Part shown: positions 1 through 12,584 of the stretch, piece by piece | Layout of the letters: the number at the start of each line of letters is the position of its first letter | Position numbering within the stretch: the first letter of the stretch is position 1 | Assembly: GCF_017163705.1 (NCBI RefSeq) | Contig: NZ_JAFIWB010000002.1 | Span: 248,001 to 312,000, forward strand | Direction of reading: 5' to 3' | Length of the DNA stretch: 64,000 nucleotides | Source: Xanthomonas bonasiae | GTDB taxonomy: Bacteria; Pseudomonadota; Gammaproteobacteria; Xanthomonadales; Xanthomonadaceae | Program-made: the position numbers and the translations under genes | The notes under the pieces: generated by a model | What the model was told of the DNA's origin: nothing | Seen by the model: the letters and a program-made list of their open reading frames with translations, nothing else | The model's database searches: none

Positions 1-854
1 CGCACTGCACGCTGAAGACCGGACGGGCGGAGTTGCAGGTCGGCAGCGCCAAGCTGTTCGAGCGCGGCGATTGCGACCTGCGCGACCGCGGCCTGGAGAC
101 GCCACGCAAGCCGACCCAGCTGTTCGTCGCCGGCGATTCGCATGCGCTGGCCTACAACGAACTGCTGCGCCGCTTCGCGCTGCAGAGCGGTGTGGCGGTG
201 CGCCTGTACGGCGTCGGCGGGTGTCCGATCGTGGGCCTGCAGGCCTGGCAGGCGACGCACGCCGGTTGCCAGGCCTACGAGCGCAGCACCCTGGCCGATG
301 TCACCGCGCATGCGCGCGACGGCGACGTGCTGTTCCTGCCGGCGCTGCGCCTGCTGCGCCTGGCCGAGCAGACCCAGCTGTTCGACGAGGCGGCGGTGAT
401 GGCCGAGCAGGACAGTGCGCAGGCGCAGGCGGTACGCGCTGCCGGCGAAGAGGCGGCGGTCGCGTTGCTGCAGCCGTTGGCGCAGCGCGGGGTGCGCATC
501 GTGTTCGAGGCGCCCAAGCCGTTGCTGCGCGCGCCGCCGTACCGCTGTTCGGACTGGTTCAACCGCGGCAACGCGATCTGCGCGCGCGGCACGCAGATCC
601 AGCGCGACACGATGGAGCGCTACCGCGCGCCGGTGCTGCAGAGCCTGCAGCGGATCGCCGCGCGGCTGCCGCATGCCTCGGTCTGGGATCCGTTGCCGGT
701 GCTGTGCGAGCCGCAGCGTTGCGCCGGCATGCGCGACGGGCACCCGTTGTTCTTCGATGCCGATCACCTCAGCGGCTACGGCAATCGGCTGCTGTTGCCG
801 GGCTTCACGGCGCACTTCAAGGCGGTGCAGGCAGAATCGGGCACGGCGCCGTGA
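1..854 (+). CDS. SGNH-domain acyltransferase/esterase, C-terminal part
   Basis: The frame is open at the window's left edge, so only the C-terminal part is seen. The visible protein is a single SGNH hydrolase-type domain: a GDSH block near the start supplies the nucleophile serine, a GVGGCP segment follows, and a terminal DADHLSGYG block resembles the Asp-x-x-His catalytic pair. This layout is typical of the periplasmic C-terminal domain of OafA/YrhL-type membrane acyltransferases that modify polysaccharides or lipid A sugars. The membrane part, if present, lies upstream of the window. Family membership is inferred from the motifs, and the acylated substrate cannot be told. A free-standing SGNH protein is the alternative. 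Confidence 0.6.
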   Translation, partial: HCTLKTGRAELQVGSAKLFERGDCDLRDRGLETPRKPTQLFVAGDSHALAYNELLRRFALQSGVAVRLYGVGGCPIVGLQAWQATHAGCQAYERSTLADVTAHARDGDVLFLPALRLLRLAEQTQLFDEAAVMAEQDSAQAQAVRAAGEEAAVALLQPLAQRGVRIVFEAPKPLLRAPPYRCSDWFNRGNAICARGTQIQRDTMERYRAPVLQSLQRIAARLPHASVWDPLPVLCEPQRCAGMRDGHPLFFDADHLSGYGNRLLLPGFTAHFKAVQAESGTAP

Positions 855-885
855 GCGGCGGCGCTCGCTCTTGCGGAGGCAGACC

Positions 886-1716
886 ATGACCACAGCCAGT
901 TCCGTTGCGCCGTTGCGCGCGCAGGTCCGCATCCGCGGCGCATGCGCAACGCATCGCGCCGTGGCGTTCCTGCATTGCGCGCTGGTGCTCGGCGCTCTGG
1001 GCGCCGCAAGCGTCGCCCATGCCGACGACGCGCCGGCGTTCGATCGCCCCGGCATCGGCTTCGCCTCGCAGACCCTGCCGGCCGGCGGCATCGCCTGGGA
1101 GCAGGCGCTGTCGGACGTGAGCTACGACCGCAGCGGCGGCGTGCACACCACCGAGTACGTGGCCGACAGCCGCCTGCGGATCGGCCTGAGCGCGCAGGCG
1201 GAGCTGCAATTGGCCATCGACAGCCAGGTCTGGCAGCGCGTGCGCGGCACCGGCCAGGATTTCCGCGGGCATGGCGGCGGCGATGCCAGCATCGGTTTGA
1301 AATGGGCGTTGCCGAGCACGCGCGACACGTTTTCCTGGGCCGTGCTCGGCACCGCCGCGGTGCCGGTAGGGCGCGCGCCGTACGGCGACGATGGGCATCG
1401 CTACGATCTCGGCGTCGGCGCCGGCTGGGACCTGGACGGCGGGCGTAATGTCGCGCTGTACGCCAACCTCAGCGACAGCGACGACGGCCACGGCTGGACC
1501 GTGTCGCCGAGCTATACGTTCTATGCGCGGGGCGACCTCAGCGCCTATGCCGAAGCCGGCATCGGCGGCGGCGAGGACGAGATGCGCGCGCTCGGCACCG
1601 GGCTGACCTGGTTGGTCGCCCAGCGCGTGCAGCTGGACCTGTCGGTGCTGCGCGGCTTGTCCGCGCCGACGTCGGATTGGCAGGGCGGCCTCGGCGTATC
1701 GGTGCTGCTGCGCTGA
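886..1716 (+). CDS. Outer-membrane beta-barrel protein, transporter-like (276 aa)
   Basis: The ATG at 886 follows a purine-rich GCGGAGG about 6 bases upstream. Residues 1-46 form a long signal peptide with a positively charged start, a hydrophobic stretch and an AHA cleavage site before DDAP. The rest is alternating polar/hydrophobic beta strands rich in Gly, Asp and aromatic residues, with a strand ending in hydrophobics at the C-terminus, as in outer-membrane barrels. It resembles the putative transporter family once linked to phenol degradation (MetA-like, PF13557-type). The substrate is unknown. It lies 31 bases after the SGNH gene and may be cotranscribed with it. Confidence 0.6.
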   Translation: MTTASSVAPLRAQVRIRGACATHRAVAFLHCALVLGALGAASVAHADDAPAFDRPGIGFASQTLPAGGIAWEQALSDVSYDRSGGVHTTEYVADSRLRIGLSAQAELQLAIDSQVWQRVRGTGQDFRGHGGGDASIGLKWALPSTRDTFSWAVLGTAAVPVGRAPYGDDGHRYDLGVGAGWDLDGGRNVALYANLSDSDDGHGWTVSPSYTFYARGDLSAYAEAGIGGGEDEMRALGTGLTWLVAQRVQLDLSVLRGLSAPTSDWQGGLGVSVLLR

Positions 1717-1727
1717 GCGGCCGCAAG

Positions 1728-1965
1728 CCCCTCTCCCGCCGGGAGAGGGGTTGGGTGAGGGTCCGGCGCGCAGCGACTCGCGGAGTTGGGTGCAGGAGGC
1801 TGCGCCCGTACCTTCATCTGCCCCTGCGGGGCCCCTTCCCCCGAAAAGGGGGCCATGGTCCCGAGGGGCGATGGGAATAGCCGTAAGCCCCTCTCCCGTC
1901 GGGAGAGGGGTTGGGGTGAGGGTCCGGCGCGCAGCGTCTCGCGCAGTTGGGTGCATGAGGCTACG
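1728..1965. repeat. Two tandem copies of the CCCCTCTCCC hairpin repeat
   Basis: Two related units lie between convergent genes. Each begins with a perfect 10-bp stem CCCCTCTCCC/GGGAGAGGGG around a 3-base loop (1728-1750 and 1888-1910). Each continues with TTGGG(G)TGAGGGTCCGGCGCGCAGCG and a variable tail. Between them is a segment containing CCTTCCCCCGAAAAGGGGG. Related units occur at 43.5, 44.9 and 53.9-54.05 kb. The stems could help end transcription from both sides, although no U-run follows. Confidence 0.75.
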
Positions 1966-1982
1966 CCGATGCCGGCGCGCGC

Positions 1983-2876
1983 TCACTCGCGTGCGGGCTC
2001 GCCGTCGTCGGGTGGCAGGACCTCCGGGAGGTGCTGGTCGTAGTGCGCCAGCACCTCTTCGAAGCCGTAACGCGGTCGCCAGTCCAGCGCCTGCAGCGCC
2101 TGCTGTGCCGAGTAGACGCGGTCGATCCGCGTCGGCAGCGGCCAGCCGCGGCGCCGGAACGCGTCGACCAGCAACGGCGCGCGCTGCCGCAGCAGCGCCT
2201 GCGGGTCGAGGTGCAGCGCCTGGCAATCCTCGCGCAGGAACGGCGTGGCGCCGGAGACGACGAAGGTCGCCGCGACCGGGCCGGCATGGGCCAGTGCCGC
2301 CGCGTGCGCATCGGCGACGTCGCGCGCGTCGATGCCGCGGTGCAGGCGGAACACCGCCATCAGATTGGCCGGTTCGGGGAAGCAGCGCGACATGCGCAGG
2401 ATGCGCACGCTCGGCCCGCCTTGGGCGGCCGCCTCGCGCAGCAGCGCTTCGGCCTCCAGCTTGGTGTGGTGATAGATGGTCTGCGGCTGCGGCGCCAGTT
2501 CTTCGTCGACCCAGGCCGCCGTGTCGACGGGGCTGGCGGCGCTGCCGTACAGCGCGGTGGTGCTGGTGAAGACGATGCGGCCGACGCCGGCCGCGCTCGC
2601 CGCATCGAGCACGCGGCGGGTGCCATCGACGTTGACCTGGCGGAACCTGGCTGCGCCGACGTGCGGCACATGCGGTGCGTGCAGCGCCGCGGTGTGCACC
2701 ACCGCGTCCGCGCCCTGCATCGCACGCGCCAGCAGCGCGCTGTCGGCCAGGTCGCCGACCCAGGCGGCGGTGGAGGAGGGCGCGCTGTCGAAGCCGTCGA
2801 CGCGGTGCTGCCGCGACAGGCGGATGTGGATCGCGCGGCCGATGCGGCCGCTGCTGCCGGTGACCACGACCTTCAT
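1983..2876 (-). CDS. NAD(P)-dependent epimerase/dehydratase, extended SDR family (297 aa)
   Basis: The protein is an extended short-chain dehydrogenase/reductase. It starts with [13 protein letters not shown], a Rossmann glycine motif (TGxxGxxG) that binds NAD(P). An STTALYG segment supplies the catalytic Ser/Thr, and YHHTK supplies the YxxxK catalytic pair. The length of 297 residues is normal for the UDP-glucose 4-epimerase/4,6-dehydratase group. The substrate is probably a nucleotide sugar or a related carbonyl compound, but nothing here fixes it. The gene lies downstream of, and in the same direction as, the metH operon, separated by 91 bases, so read-through transcription is possible. 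Confidence 0.75.
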   Translation of the reverse strand: MKVVVTGSSGRIGRAIHIRLSRQHRVDGFDSAPSSTAAWVGDLADSALLARAMQGADAVVHTAALHAPHVPHVGAARFRQVNVDGTRRVLDAASAAGVGRIVFTSTTALYGSAASPVDTAAWVDEELAPQPQTIYHHTKLEAEALLREAAAQGGPSVRILRMSRCFPEPANLMAVFRLHRGIDARDVADAHAAALAHAGPVAATFVVSGATPFLREDCQALHLDPQALLRQRAPLLVDAFRRRGWPLPTRIDRVYSAQQALQALDWRPRYGFEEVLAHYDQHLPEVLPPDDGEPARE

Positions 2877-2967
2877 GGGGACAGTTCCGATGGCTTGGAG
2901 GCCTTGCTCAGGGAGTGCGTTGCGGCGACTGCACGCGGGCGGCGACCGGCGGCGGGCCCGTCATGGC

Positions 2968-5715
<2,748 letters not shown>

Positions 5716-5825
5716 GGGCTCAGCCTTGCAGGATCGTTGCGGTGGACGCGCGCGCGCCGGCGGCCGGTGCGGCGCATGCGGCGCGCCCCGCGAATGCGTG
5801 AAGCGGCAGCGGATGCAGCGTCATC

Positions 5826-6944
5826 TCAGGCCGCCTGTGCCTGCGCCGCCAGCGGCGTGCGCGGACGCAGGCCGCGCACCGCCTCGGCGATCGCCTGGAT
5901 GTGCGCCGGGGTGGTGCCGCAGCAGCCGCCGACCAGGTTCAGCAATCCGGATTGGGCGAATTCCTTCAGCGTCGCCGCCATTTCCTCAGGGGTTTCGTCG
6001 TACTCGCCGAAGGCGTTGGGCAGGCCGGCGTTGGGATGCGCGCTGACGTAGCCGTCGGCGATCCGCGCCAGCGTCTCCACGTGCGGGCGCAGGTCGCTGG
6101 CGCCGAGCGCGCAGTTCAGCCCCACCGACAGCGGCCGGCCATGCGCCACCGAGGCGTAGAACGCTTCGGCGGTCTGCCCGGACAGGGTGCGCCCGGAGGC
6201 GTCGGTGATGGTGCCGGAGATCATCACCGGCAGCCGCCCGCCGCGCGCTTCGAACACTTCCTCGATCGCGTACAGCGCCGCCTTGGCGTTGAGCGTGTCG
6301 AAGATGGTCTCCACCATCAGCGTGTCGGCGCCGCCGTCGATCAGGCCCTCGACCGCTTCGCGGTAGGTGCCGCGCAACTCGTCGAAGCTGGTGTTGCGGA
6401 AGCCGGGATCGTTGACGTCGGGGCTGATCGAGGCGGTGCGGCTGGTCGGGCCGAGCACGCCGATGACGAAGCGCGGCTTGTCCGGGGTGAGCGCCTCGGC
6501 CGCGTCGCAGCACGCGCGCGCGACCTGCGCGCCGGCCTTGTTGAGTTCGTAGACCAGATGCTCCAGGTGGTAGTCGGCCTGGCTGATCGAGGTGGCGTTG
6601 AAGGTGTTGGTCTCGAGCAGGTCGGCGCCGGCATCGAGGTAGGCGCGGTGGATGCCGGCGATCACGTCCGGCCGGGACAGCAGCAGCAGGTCGTTGTTGC
6701 CCTTCAGGTCGTGGCCCTGCGGCGCGTGGTCGCAGCCGGGGCCGTGCACGTGCGCGCTGTCGTAGCCGGCGGCGAAACGTTCGCCGCGGTAGTCGGCCTC
6801 CTGCAGGTCGTGGCGCTGGATCATGGTGCCCATCGCGCCATCGATGATCAGGATGCGTTCGGACAGCGCCTGCAGCAGCTTCTGCGTACGTTGGGGGTGC
6901 AGCCAGGGCAGCTGTGACTGAGGAGACATGGATGAGCTGCTCAT
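5826..6944 (-). CDS. metH: Methionine synthase, homocysteine S-methyltransferase subunit (split MetH, 373 codons)
   Basis: A homocysteine-binding barrel (PF02574 type) starting near [11 protein letters not shown]. The zinc-binding cysteines are visible: one in GLNCALGA and the pair in GGCCGTTP near the C-terminus. It holds homocysteine and accepts the methyl group from methylcobalamin on the other subunit. The start at 6944 has a good AGGAG seven bases upstream and overlaps the stop of the ArsR/methyltransferase gene as ATGA, suggesting translational coupling. A second in-frame ATG lies at 6929. The 110-bp gap to the downstream metH part shows this is a real gene split and not a frameshift. 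Confidence 0.93.
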   Translation of the reverse strand: MSSSSMSPQSQLPWLHPQRTQKLLQALSERILIIDGAMGTMIQRHDLQEADYRGERFAAGYDSAHVHGPGCDHAPQGHDLKGNNDLLLLSRPDVIAGIHRAYLDAGADLLETNTFNATSISQADYHLEHLVYELNKAGAQVARACCDAAEALTPDKPRFVIGVLGPTSRTASISPDVNDPGFRNTSFDELRGTYREAVEGLIDGGADTLMVETIFDTLNAKAALYAIEEVFEARGGRLPVMISGTITDASGRTLSGQTAEAFYASVAHGRPLSVGLNCALGASDLRPHVETLARIADGYVSAHPNAGLPNAFGEYDETPEEMAATLKEFAQSGLLNLVGGCCGTTPAHIQAIAEAVRGLRPRTPLAAQAQAA

Positions 6945-7939
6945 GCGGTCGCTCCTGCCTTTGCCTTTGCCTTTGCGATTCCCGAATCCCCATTCCCCAA
7001 TCCCGGCTCCACCGGCTTCACAGCAATCAACGACACCACCTCGAAATGCGGCGGGCGCTTCTCGCGGGTCACGGTTTCCAGGCTGGACACGTCCAGCCCG
7101 GCCTTGTGCACGAACTTGCGCAGTTCCTTCGACGAGAAGCCCAGGTTGACGTGGCCGTAGGCCTGCACCGCGGCCTTGTGTTCGTGGCGGGCGAGGCTGC
7201 ACAGCAGCAGGCGTCCGCCGGGGCGCAGCACCCGCGCCGATTCGGCCACCGCCTGCGCCGGCTTGGCCGCGTAGGTCAGCGCATGCATCATCACCACCAG
7301 GTCGAAGCTGGCGTCGGCGAACGGCAGCGCGTGCATGTCGCCTTCGCGCACTTCCACGTTGCCCAGCCGGCGCAGGCGCTCGCTGGCCGCGGCCACCACC
7401 CGCGCGCTGGTGTCGATGCACACGTAGCGGCGCGCATGCGGGGCGACCAGTTCGGCCAGCACGCCGTCGCCGGAGGCGATGTCGAGCACGTCGCCGGTTT
7501 CCAGCAGCGGCAGCGCGGTGCGCGCCAGCGCTTCCCAGGTGCGCCCGGGCGAGTAGTGGCGTTCCATGTCGCCGGCCACCGAGTCGGCCCAGTTCTGGTC
7601 GGCGGCGCGGTTGGCCAGCACCGCGGCCACGCGCTCGGCGTCCTGGCGCAGCAGCGGGTCGTCGCTGCCGGTGCTCAGCGCCAGCCACAGCGCGCGCTGC
7701 GCCGGGTCCAGTTGCGCCTCGTCGAAGCGGTAGTAGGCCGACACGCCGGCGCGGCGGTCGCGCACCAGCCCGGCCTCCTTCAGCTTGGCCAGGTGGGTGG
7801 AGACGCGCGGTTGCGCCAGCCGGGTGATCGCCGACAGCTCGGCCACGGTCAGCTCTTCCTGCTCCAGCAGCGCCAGCAGGCGCACGCGGGTCGCGTCGGC
7901 GAACACCTTCAGCCGGGTCGACCAGTCCTCCAGATCCAT
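6941..7939 (-). CDS. ArsR-family regulator fused to a SAM-dependent methyltransferase domain (SahR-like, 332 aa)
   Basis: Residues 1-80 form an ArsR-type winged helix ([29 protein letters not shown]). Residues about 120-300 form a class I methyltransferase fold with motif [10 protein letters not shown] (151-159). This arrangement, next to metH, matches SahR-type regulators that sense S-adenosylhomocysteine and repress methionine-cycle genes in Proteobacteria. Calling it SahR-like is inference from domains and context. The last about 20 residues (from [10 protein letters not shown] to [11 protein letters not shown]) come from a heptad repeat and a hexamer repeat in the DNA, so the natural C-terminus appears to have been extended. 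A 30-bp palindrome abuts the start codon, consistent with autoregulation. The stop overlaps the first metH gene. Confidence 0.82.
   Translation of the reverse strand: MDLEDWSTRLKVFADATRVRLLALLEQEELTVAELSAITRLAQPRVSTHLAKLKEAGLVRDRRAGVSAYYRFDEAQLDPAQRALWLALSTGSDDPLLRQDAERVAAVLANRAADQNWADSVAGDMERHYSPGRTWEALARTALPLLETGDVLDIASGDGVLAELVAPHARRYVCIDTSARVVAAASERLRRLGNVEVREGDMHALPFADASFDLVVMMHALTYAAKPAQAVAESARVLRPGGRLLLCSLARHEHKAAVQAYGHVNLGFSSKELRKFVHKAGLDVSSLETVTREKRPPHFEVVSLIAVKPVEPGLGNGDSGIAKAKAKAGATA
6957..7008. repeat. Hexamer and heptad repeats encoding the regulator's C-terminus
   Basis: Positions 6957-6976 hold three to four copies of a TGCCTT/TTTGCC hexamer. Positions 6977-7008 hold CGATTCC/CCCGAATCC/CCCCATTCC heptads of the family found between genes elsewhere. 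Read on the minus strand they encode the Ala-Lys tail and the Gly-rich segment before it. Confidence 0.7.
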
Positions 7940-7969
7940 AATATCTTCCTATCGCGATATAGAGATATT
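7940..7969 (-). promoter_or_regulatory. 30-bp palindromic operator upstream of the regulator-metH operon
   Basis: Outer arms AATATCT and AGATATT match perfectly as inverted repeats and flank, at three bases each side, a perfect 10-bp central palindrome TATCGCGATA. The site ends one base before the regulator's ATG and includes its AGGAAG ribosome-binding sequence. Bound protein would block both transcription and translation start. The obvious ligand is the ArsR-type regulator encoded right beside it. The symmetry is seen directly; the assignment is inferred. Confidence 0.7.
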
Positions 7970-8065
7970 CTGGTCCCGCGGGCCGACCGGGTCAAGTCGT
8001 GCACACGCCAGCGTATGGTCTGGATGGCTACAATGGCGCACCAGACAGCCCGGGAGGGGTTCTAC

Positions 8066-9214
<1,149 letters not shown>

Positions 9215-9288
9215 GTAGCCGGGAATCGAGAATCGGCAGTAGGCAATCGGACCAGCGCTGCCACAGGCATCGCTGGGACCGAGAGAAC

Positions 9289-9319
9289 AAAAAAAGCGGC
9301 CGTCATGGCCGCTTTTTTT
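9289..9319. terminator. Bidirectional rho-independent terminator
   Basis: Stem GCGGCC/GGCCGC with loop GTCAT, preceded by seven A and followed by seven T. It can therefore end transcription of the acyl-CoA dehydrogenase on the plus strand and of the RND operon arriving on the minus strand. Confidence 0.9.
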
Positions 9320-9348
9320 GTTTGCATCAGGAACCCGAGGATTTCAAG

Positions 9349-9395
9349 GGCCGGGGATTCTGACGAATCCCCAATCCCGAATCCCCAATCCCGGC
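9349..9395. repeat. Heptad repeat of the GGGATTN/CGAATCCC family
   Basis: Short left arm GGGGATTC, then a run of AATCCCC/CAATCCCG heptads, located between the terminator and the stop of the RND gene. Weak decayed copies lie at about 9218-9252. Confidence 0.65.
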
Positions 9396-9398
9396 CCC

Positions 9399-12300
9399 TC
9401 ACCGATCCGGCTGATTCCGCGACTGCCCTTCCTGCTGCAGCGCCGCGTATTCCTTCGACGGCTCGTCCAGCTTGTCGCCGAGCATGCGCCGCACCACCAC
9501 GAAGAACAGCGGGATGAACAGCACGCCGAGCACGGTGGCGAACACCATGCCGCCGATCACGCCGGTGCCGATCGAGTGGCGCGCGTTGGCGCCGGCGCCG
9601 GTGGAGATCGCCATCGGCAGCACGCCGAGGATGAACGCGAACGAGGTCATCAGGATCGGGCGGAAGCGCAGGTGCGCCGCCTCGGTGGCCGCCTCGCGCA
9701 GGGTCTTGCCCGCCGCGCGCTGCTCCACCGCGAACTCCACGATCAGGATCGCGTTCTTCGCCGCCAGGCCGATCACCGTGATCAGGCCGATCTTGAAGTA
9801 GATGTCGTAGGGCAGGCCGCGCAGCAGCGAGAAGGTGACCGCGCCGAGCACGCCGATCGGCACCACCAGTAGTACCGACACCGGGATCGACCAGCTCTCG
9901 TACAGCGCCGCCAGGCACAGGAACACCACCACGATCGACAGCACCAGCAGCAGCGTGGCGCTGTTGCCGGCGATGATCTCCTGGTAGGACATGCCGCTCC
10001 AGTCGAAGCCGAAGCCCGGCGGCAGGTCGGTGTTGACGATCTCCTCCATCGCGCTCATCGCCTGGCCGGAACTGCCGCCCGGGGCCGGATTGCCGACCAC
10101 GTTGACCGCCGAATAGCCGTTGTAGCGGCTCAGCGACGGCGAGCTGTAGATCCAGTTCGACTTCACCACCGTGCTCAGCGGGATCATCTGCGGCAGGCCG
10201 TCGCTGTCGGTGGCGCTGCTGCTGGGCACGTAGAAGTTGCTCAACGACTCCGGTCCGGTGCGGAAAGGCGCGTCGGCCTGCATGTTGACGCGCTTGATGC
10301 GGCCTTCGTAGAAGAAGTCGTTGACGTATACCGGCGCCAGCATCATCTGGATCGACTGGTAGATGTCGCTGACCGACAGGCCCATCGACTGCGCCTGCAC
10401 GCGGTCCACGCTCAGCTGCAGCTGCGGCGCGTTCTCCAGGCCGTTGGGGCGCACCCCGGCCAGCGCGTCCTGGCGCGCGGCGGCCTTGCCGAGCAGGATG
10501 TTGCGCGCCTGGGTCAGCGCTTCCTCGCCGGCGCCGGTGCGGTCCTGCAGCCACATGTCGAAGCCGCCGAACTGGCCCAGGCCGTTCACCGTGGGCAGGT
10601 TGACCACGAAGATCTGCGCGCCCTTGATGCCGTAGAACATCCCGTTCAACTGCTGGATCAGGTCGGTGGCGGTGACGTCGCGGTCGGCCCACGGCTTGAG
10701 CCGGATGAAGCCCATGCCGACGTTCTCGCCGCGGCCCAGGAAGCTGAAGCCGGCCACCTGCAGCATGCCTTCCACGGCCTTCTGCTGCTGCAGCACGCCG
10801 CGCATCTGCGCGAACACCTCGTTGGTGCGGCCGACCGTGGCGCCCGGCGGCAACTGCACGATCGCCAGCGCGAAGCCCTGATCTTCCTCGGGCAGGAAGC
10901 TGCTCGGCATGCGCGTGAACAGGAAGCCGCACAGCACCACCAGCAACGCGAACACCGCCATCCAGCGCGGCGCGCGGCGGATGGTGCCGCCGACCGCGCC
11001 GACGTAGCGGTGCGACAGCTTGTCGTAGTACTTGTTGAAGGTGCGGTACACCCAGTTCGGGTTCTCGTTGTGGGTGGCCTTCAGGAACGCCGCGCACAGC
11101 GCCGGGGTGAAGCTCAGCGCCAGGAACGCCGAGAACCCCATCGCCATGGCGATGGTGATCGCGAACTGCTTGTAGATCGCGCCGGCCGCGCCGGGCTGCA
11201 TCGCCGAGGGGATGAACACCGCCGCCAGCACCACGGTGATCGCCACCACCGCGCCGGTGATCTGGGTCATCGCCTTCTGCGTGGCCGCCTTCGGCGCCAT
11301 GTGCTCTTCGGACATGATGCGTTCGACGTTCTCGATCACCACGATCGCATCGTCGACCACGATGCCGATCGCCAGCACCATCGCGAACAGGGTCAGCTGG
11401 TTGATGGTGAAGCCGATCACCCACATGCCCAGGAAGGTGCCCAGCAAGGCCACCGGGATCACCAGGGTGGGGATGATGGTGGCGCGGAAGTTCTGCAGGA
11501 ACACCAGCATCACCAGGAACACCAGCACGATCGCCTCGATCAGGGTCTTGACCACTTCCTCGATCGAGATCCGCACGAAGGTGGTGCTCTCGTACGGGGT
11601 GAACCAGGTCACCCCCTGCGGGAAGCTGGGCTGCAGCTCGTCCATCTTGGCCTTGACCGCCTCGGTCACGCTCAGCGCGTTGGCGCCGGGCAGCAGCTGG
11701 ATCGCGAACGCGCCGGTCGGCTTGCCGTTGTACTGGGTGTCCACGCCGAAGCTGGTCGGGCCGAACGCGACCCGCGCCACGTCCTTCAGCCGCACCACGC
11801 TGCCGTTGCTGTCCGCGCGCAGGATGATGTTCTCGAACTGCTCGGGCGAGCTGAAGCGGCCTTCGGCGGTGACCGTGGCGGTGAACGACTGCCCGGACGG
11901 GGCCGGATCGGAGCCGATCGAGCCGGCGGCGAACTGCACGTTCTGCGCGCTGATCGCGTTGTACACCTGGCTCGGCGACAGGTGATAGCCCTGCAGCTTT
12001 TCCGGGTTCAGCCAGATGTCCATCGCGTATTCGGCGCCGAACTGCTGGGTGCTGCCGACGCCGGGCACGCGCGAGATCTGCTCCAGCACGCGCGAGCCGA
12101 CGATGTCGTTGAGCGCGCTGCGGTCGATCGACGGGTTTTCCGAGCGCAGCGCGATCACGCTGAGGAAGCCGGCGTTGGCCTTGGCCACCACCACGCCCTG
12201 CGCGGTCACTTCCGAGGGCAGGCGCGGCGTCGCCAGCGACACCTTGTTCTGCACCTGCACCTGGGCGATGTCGGCATTGGTGCCGGTCTCGAAGGTCAGG

Positions 12301-12572
12301 GTGACGGTGGCGGTGCCGCTGGAGGAGGACGAGGAGCTGAAGTACAGCAGGTGATCGATGCCGGTCAGCTGCTGCTCGATCACCTGGGTGACCGAGCGCT
12401 CGGTGGTGTCGGCGCTGGCGCCGGGGTAGGTCGCGGTGACGGTGACCTGCGGCGGCGCGATCGAGGGATAGGATTCGACGCCGAGGTTGAGGATGGCGAT
12501 CACGCCGCTGAGCGAGATCAGGATCGCCACCACCCAGGCGAAGACCGGGTGTTCGATGAAGAACTTAGGCAT
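9399..12572 (-). CDS. RND multidrug efflux permease, HAE1/AcrB family (1057 aa)
   Basis: The length and architecture match AcrB/MexB/SmeE: N-terminal MPKFFIEHPVFAWV cytoplasmic helix entering TM1, two large periplasmic loops, and twelve predicted membrane helices. The TM4 motif GIVVDDAIVVIENV carries the two adjacent aspartates used in proton translocation. It expels hydrophobic drugs across both membranes together with the adaptor encoded 12 bases upstream. No outer-membrane factor gene follows, so the pump probably borrows a TolC/OprM-type channel encoded elsewhere. Third gene of the tetR-adaptor-pump operon. Confidence 0.95.
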   Translation of the reverse strand: MPKFFIEHPVFAWVVAILISLSGVIAILNLGVESYPSIAPPQVTVTATYPGASADTTERSVTQVIEQQLTGIDHLLYFSSSSSSSGTATVTLTFETGTNADIAQVQVQNKVSLATPRLPSEVTAQGVVVAKANAGFLSVIALRSENPSIDRSALNDIVGSRVLEQISRVPGVGSTQQFGAEYAMDIWLNPEKLQGYHLSPSQVYNAISAQNVQFAAGSIGSDPAPSGQSFTATVTAEGRFSSPEQFENIILRADSNGSVVRLKDVARVAFGPTSFGVDTQYNGKPTGAFAIQLLPGANALSVTEAVKAKMDELQPSFPQGVTWFTPYESTTFVRISIEEVVKTLIEAIVLVFLVMLVFLQNFRATIIPTLVIPVALLGTFLGMWVIGFTINQLTLFAMVLAIGIVVDDAIVVIENVERIMSEEHMAPKAATQKAMTQITGAVVAITVVLAAVFIPSAMQPGAAGAIYKQFAITIAMAMGFSAFLALSFTPALCAAFLKATHNENPNWVYRTFNKYYDKLSHRYVGAVGGTIRRAPRWMAVFALLVVLCGFLFTRMPSSFLPEEDQGFALAIVQLPPGATVGRTNEVFAQMRGVLQQQKAVEGMLQVAGFSFLGRGENVGMGFIRLKPWADRDVTATDLIQQLNGMFYGIKGAQIFVVNLPTVNGLGQFGGFDMWLQDRTGAGEEALTQARNILLGKAAARQDALAGVRPNGLENAPQLQLSVDRVQAQSMGLSVSDIYQSIQMMLAPVYVNDFFYEGRIKRVNMQADAPFRTGPESLSNFYVPSSSATDSDGLPQMIPLSTVVKSNWIYSSPSLSRYNGYSAVNVVGNPAPGGSSGQAMSAMEEIVNTDLPPGFGFDWSGMSYQEIIAGNSATLLLVLSIVVVFLCLAALYESWSIPVSVLLVVPIGVLGAVTFSLLRGLPYDIYFKIGLITVIGLAAKNAILIVEFAVEQRAAGKTLREAATEAAHLRFRPILMTSFAFILGVLPMAISTGAGANARHSIGTGVIGGMVFATVLGVLFIPLFFVVVRRMLGDKLDEPSKEYAALQQEGQSRNQPDR

Positions 12573-12584
12573 GGCGGGGGTCCG

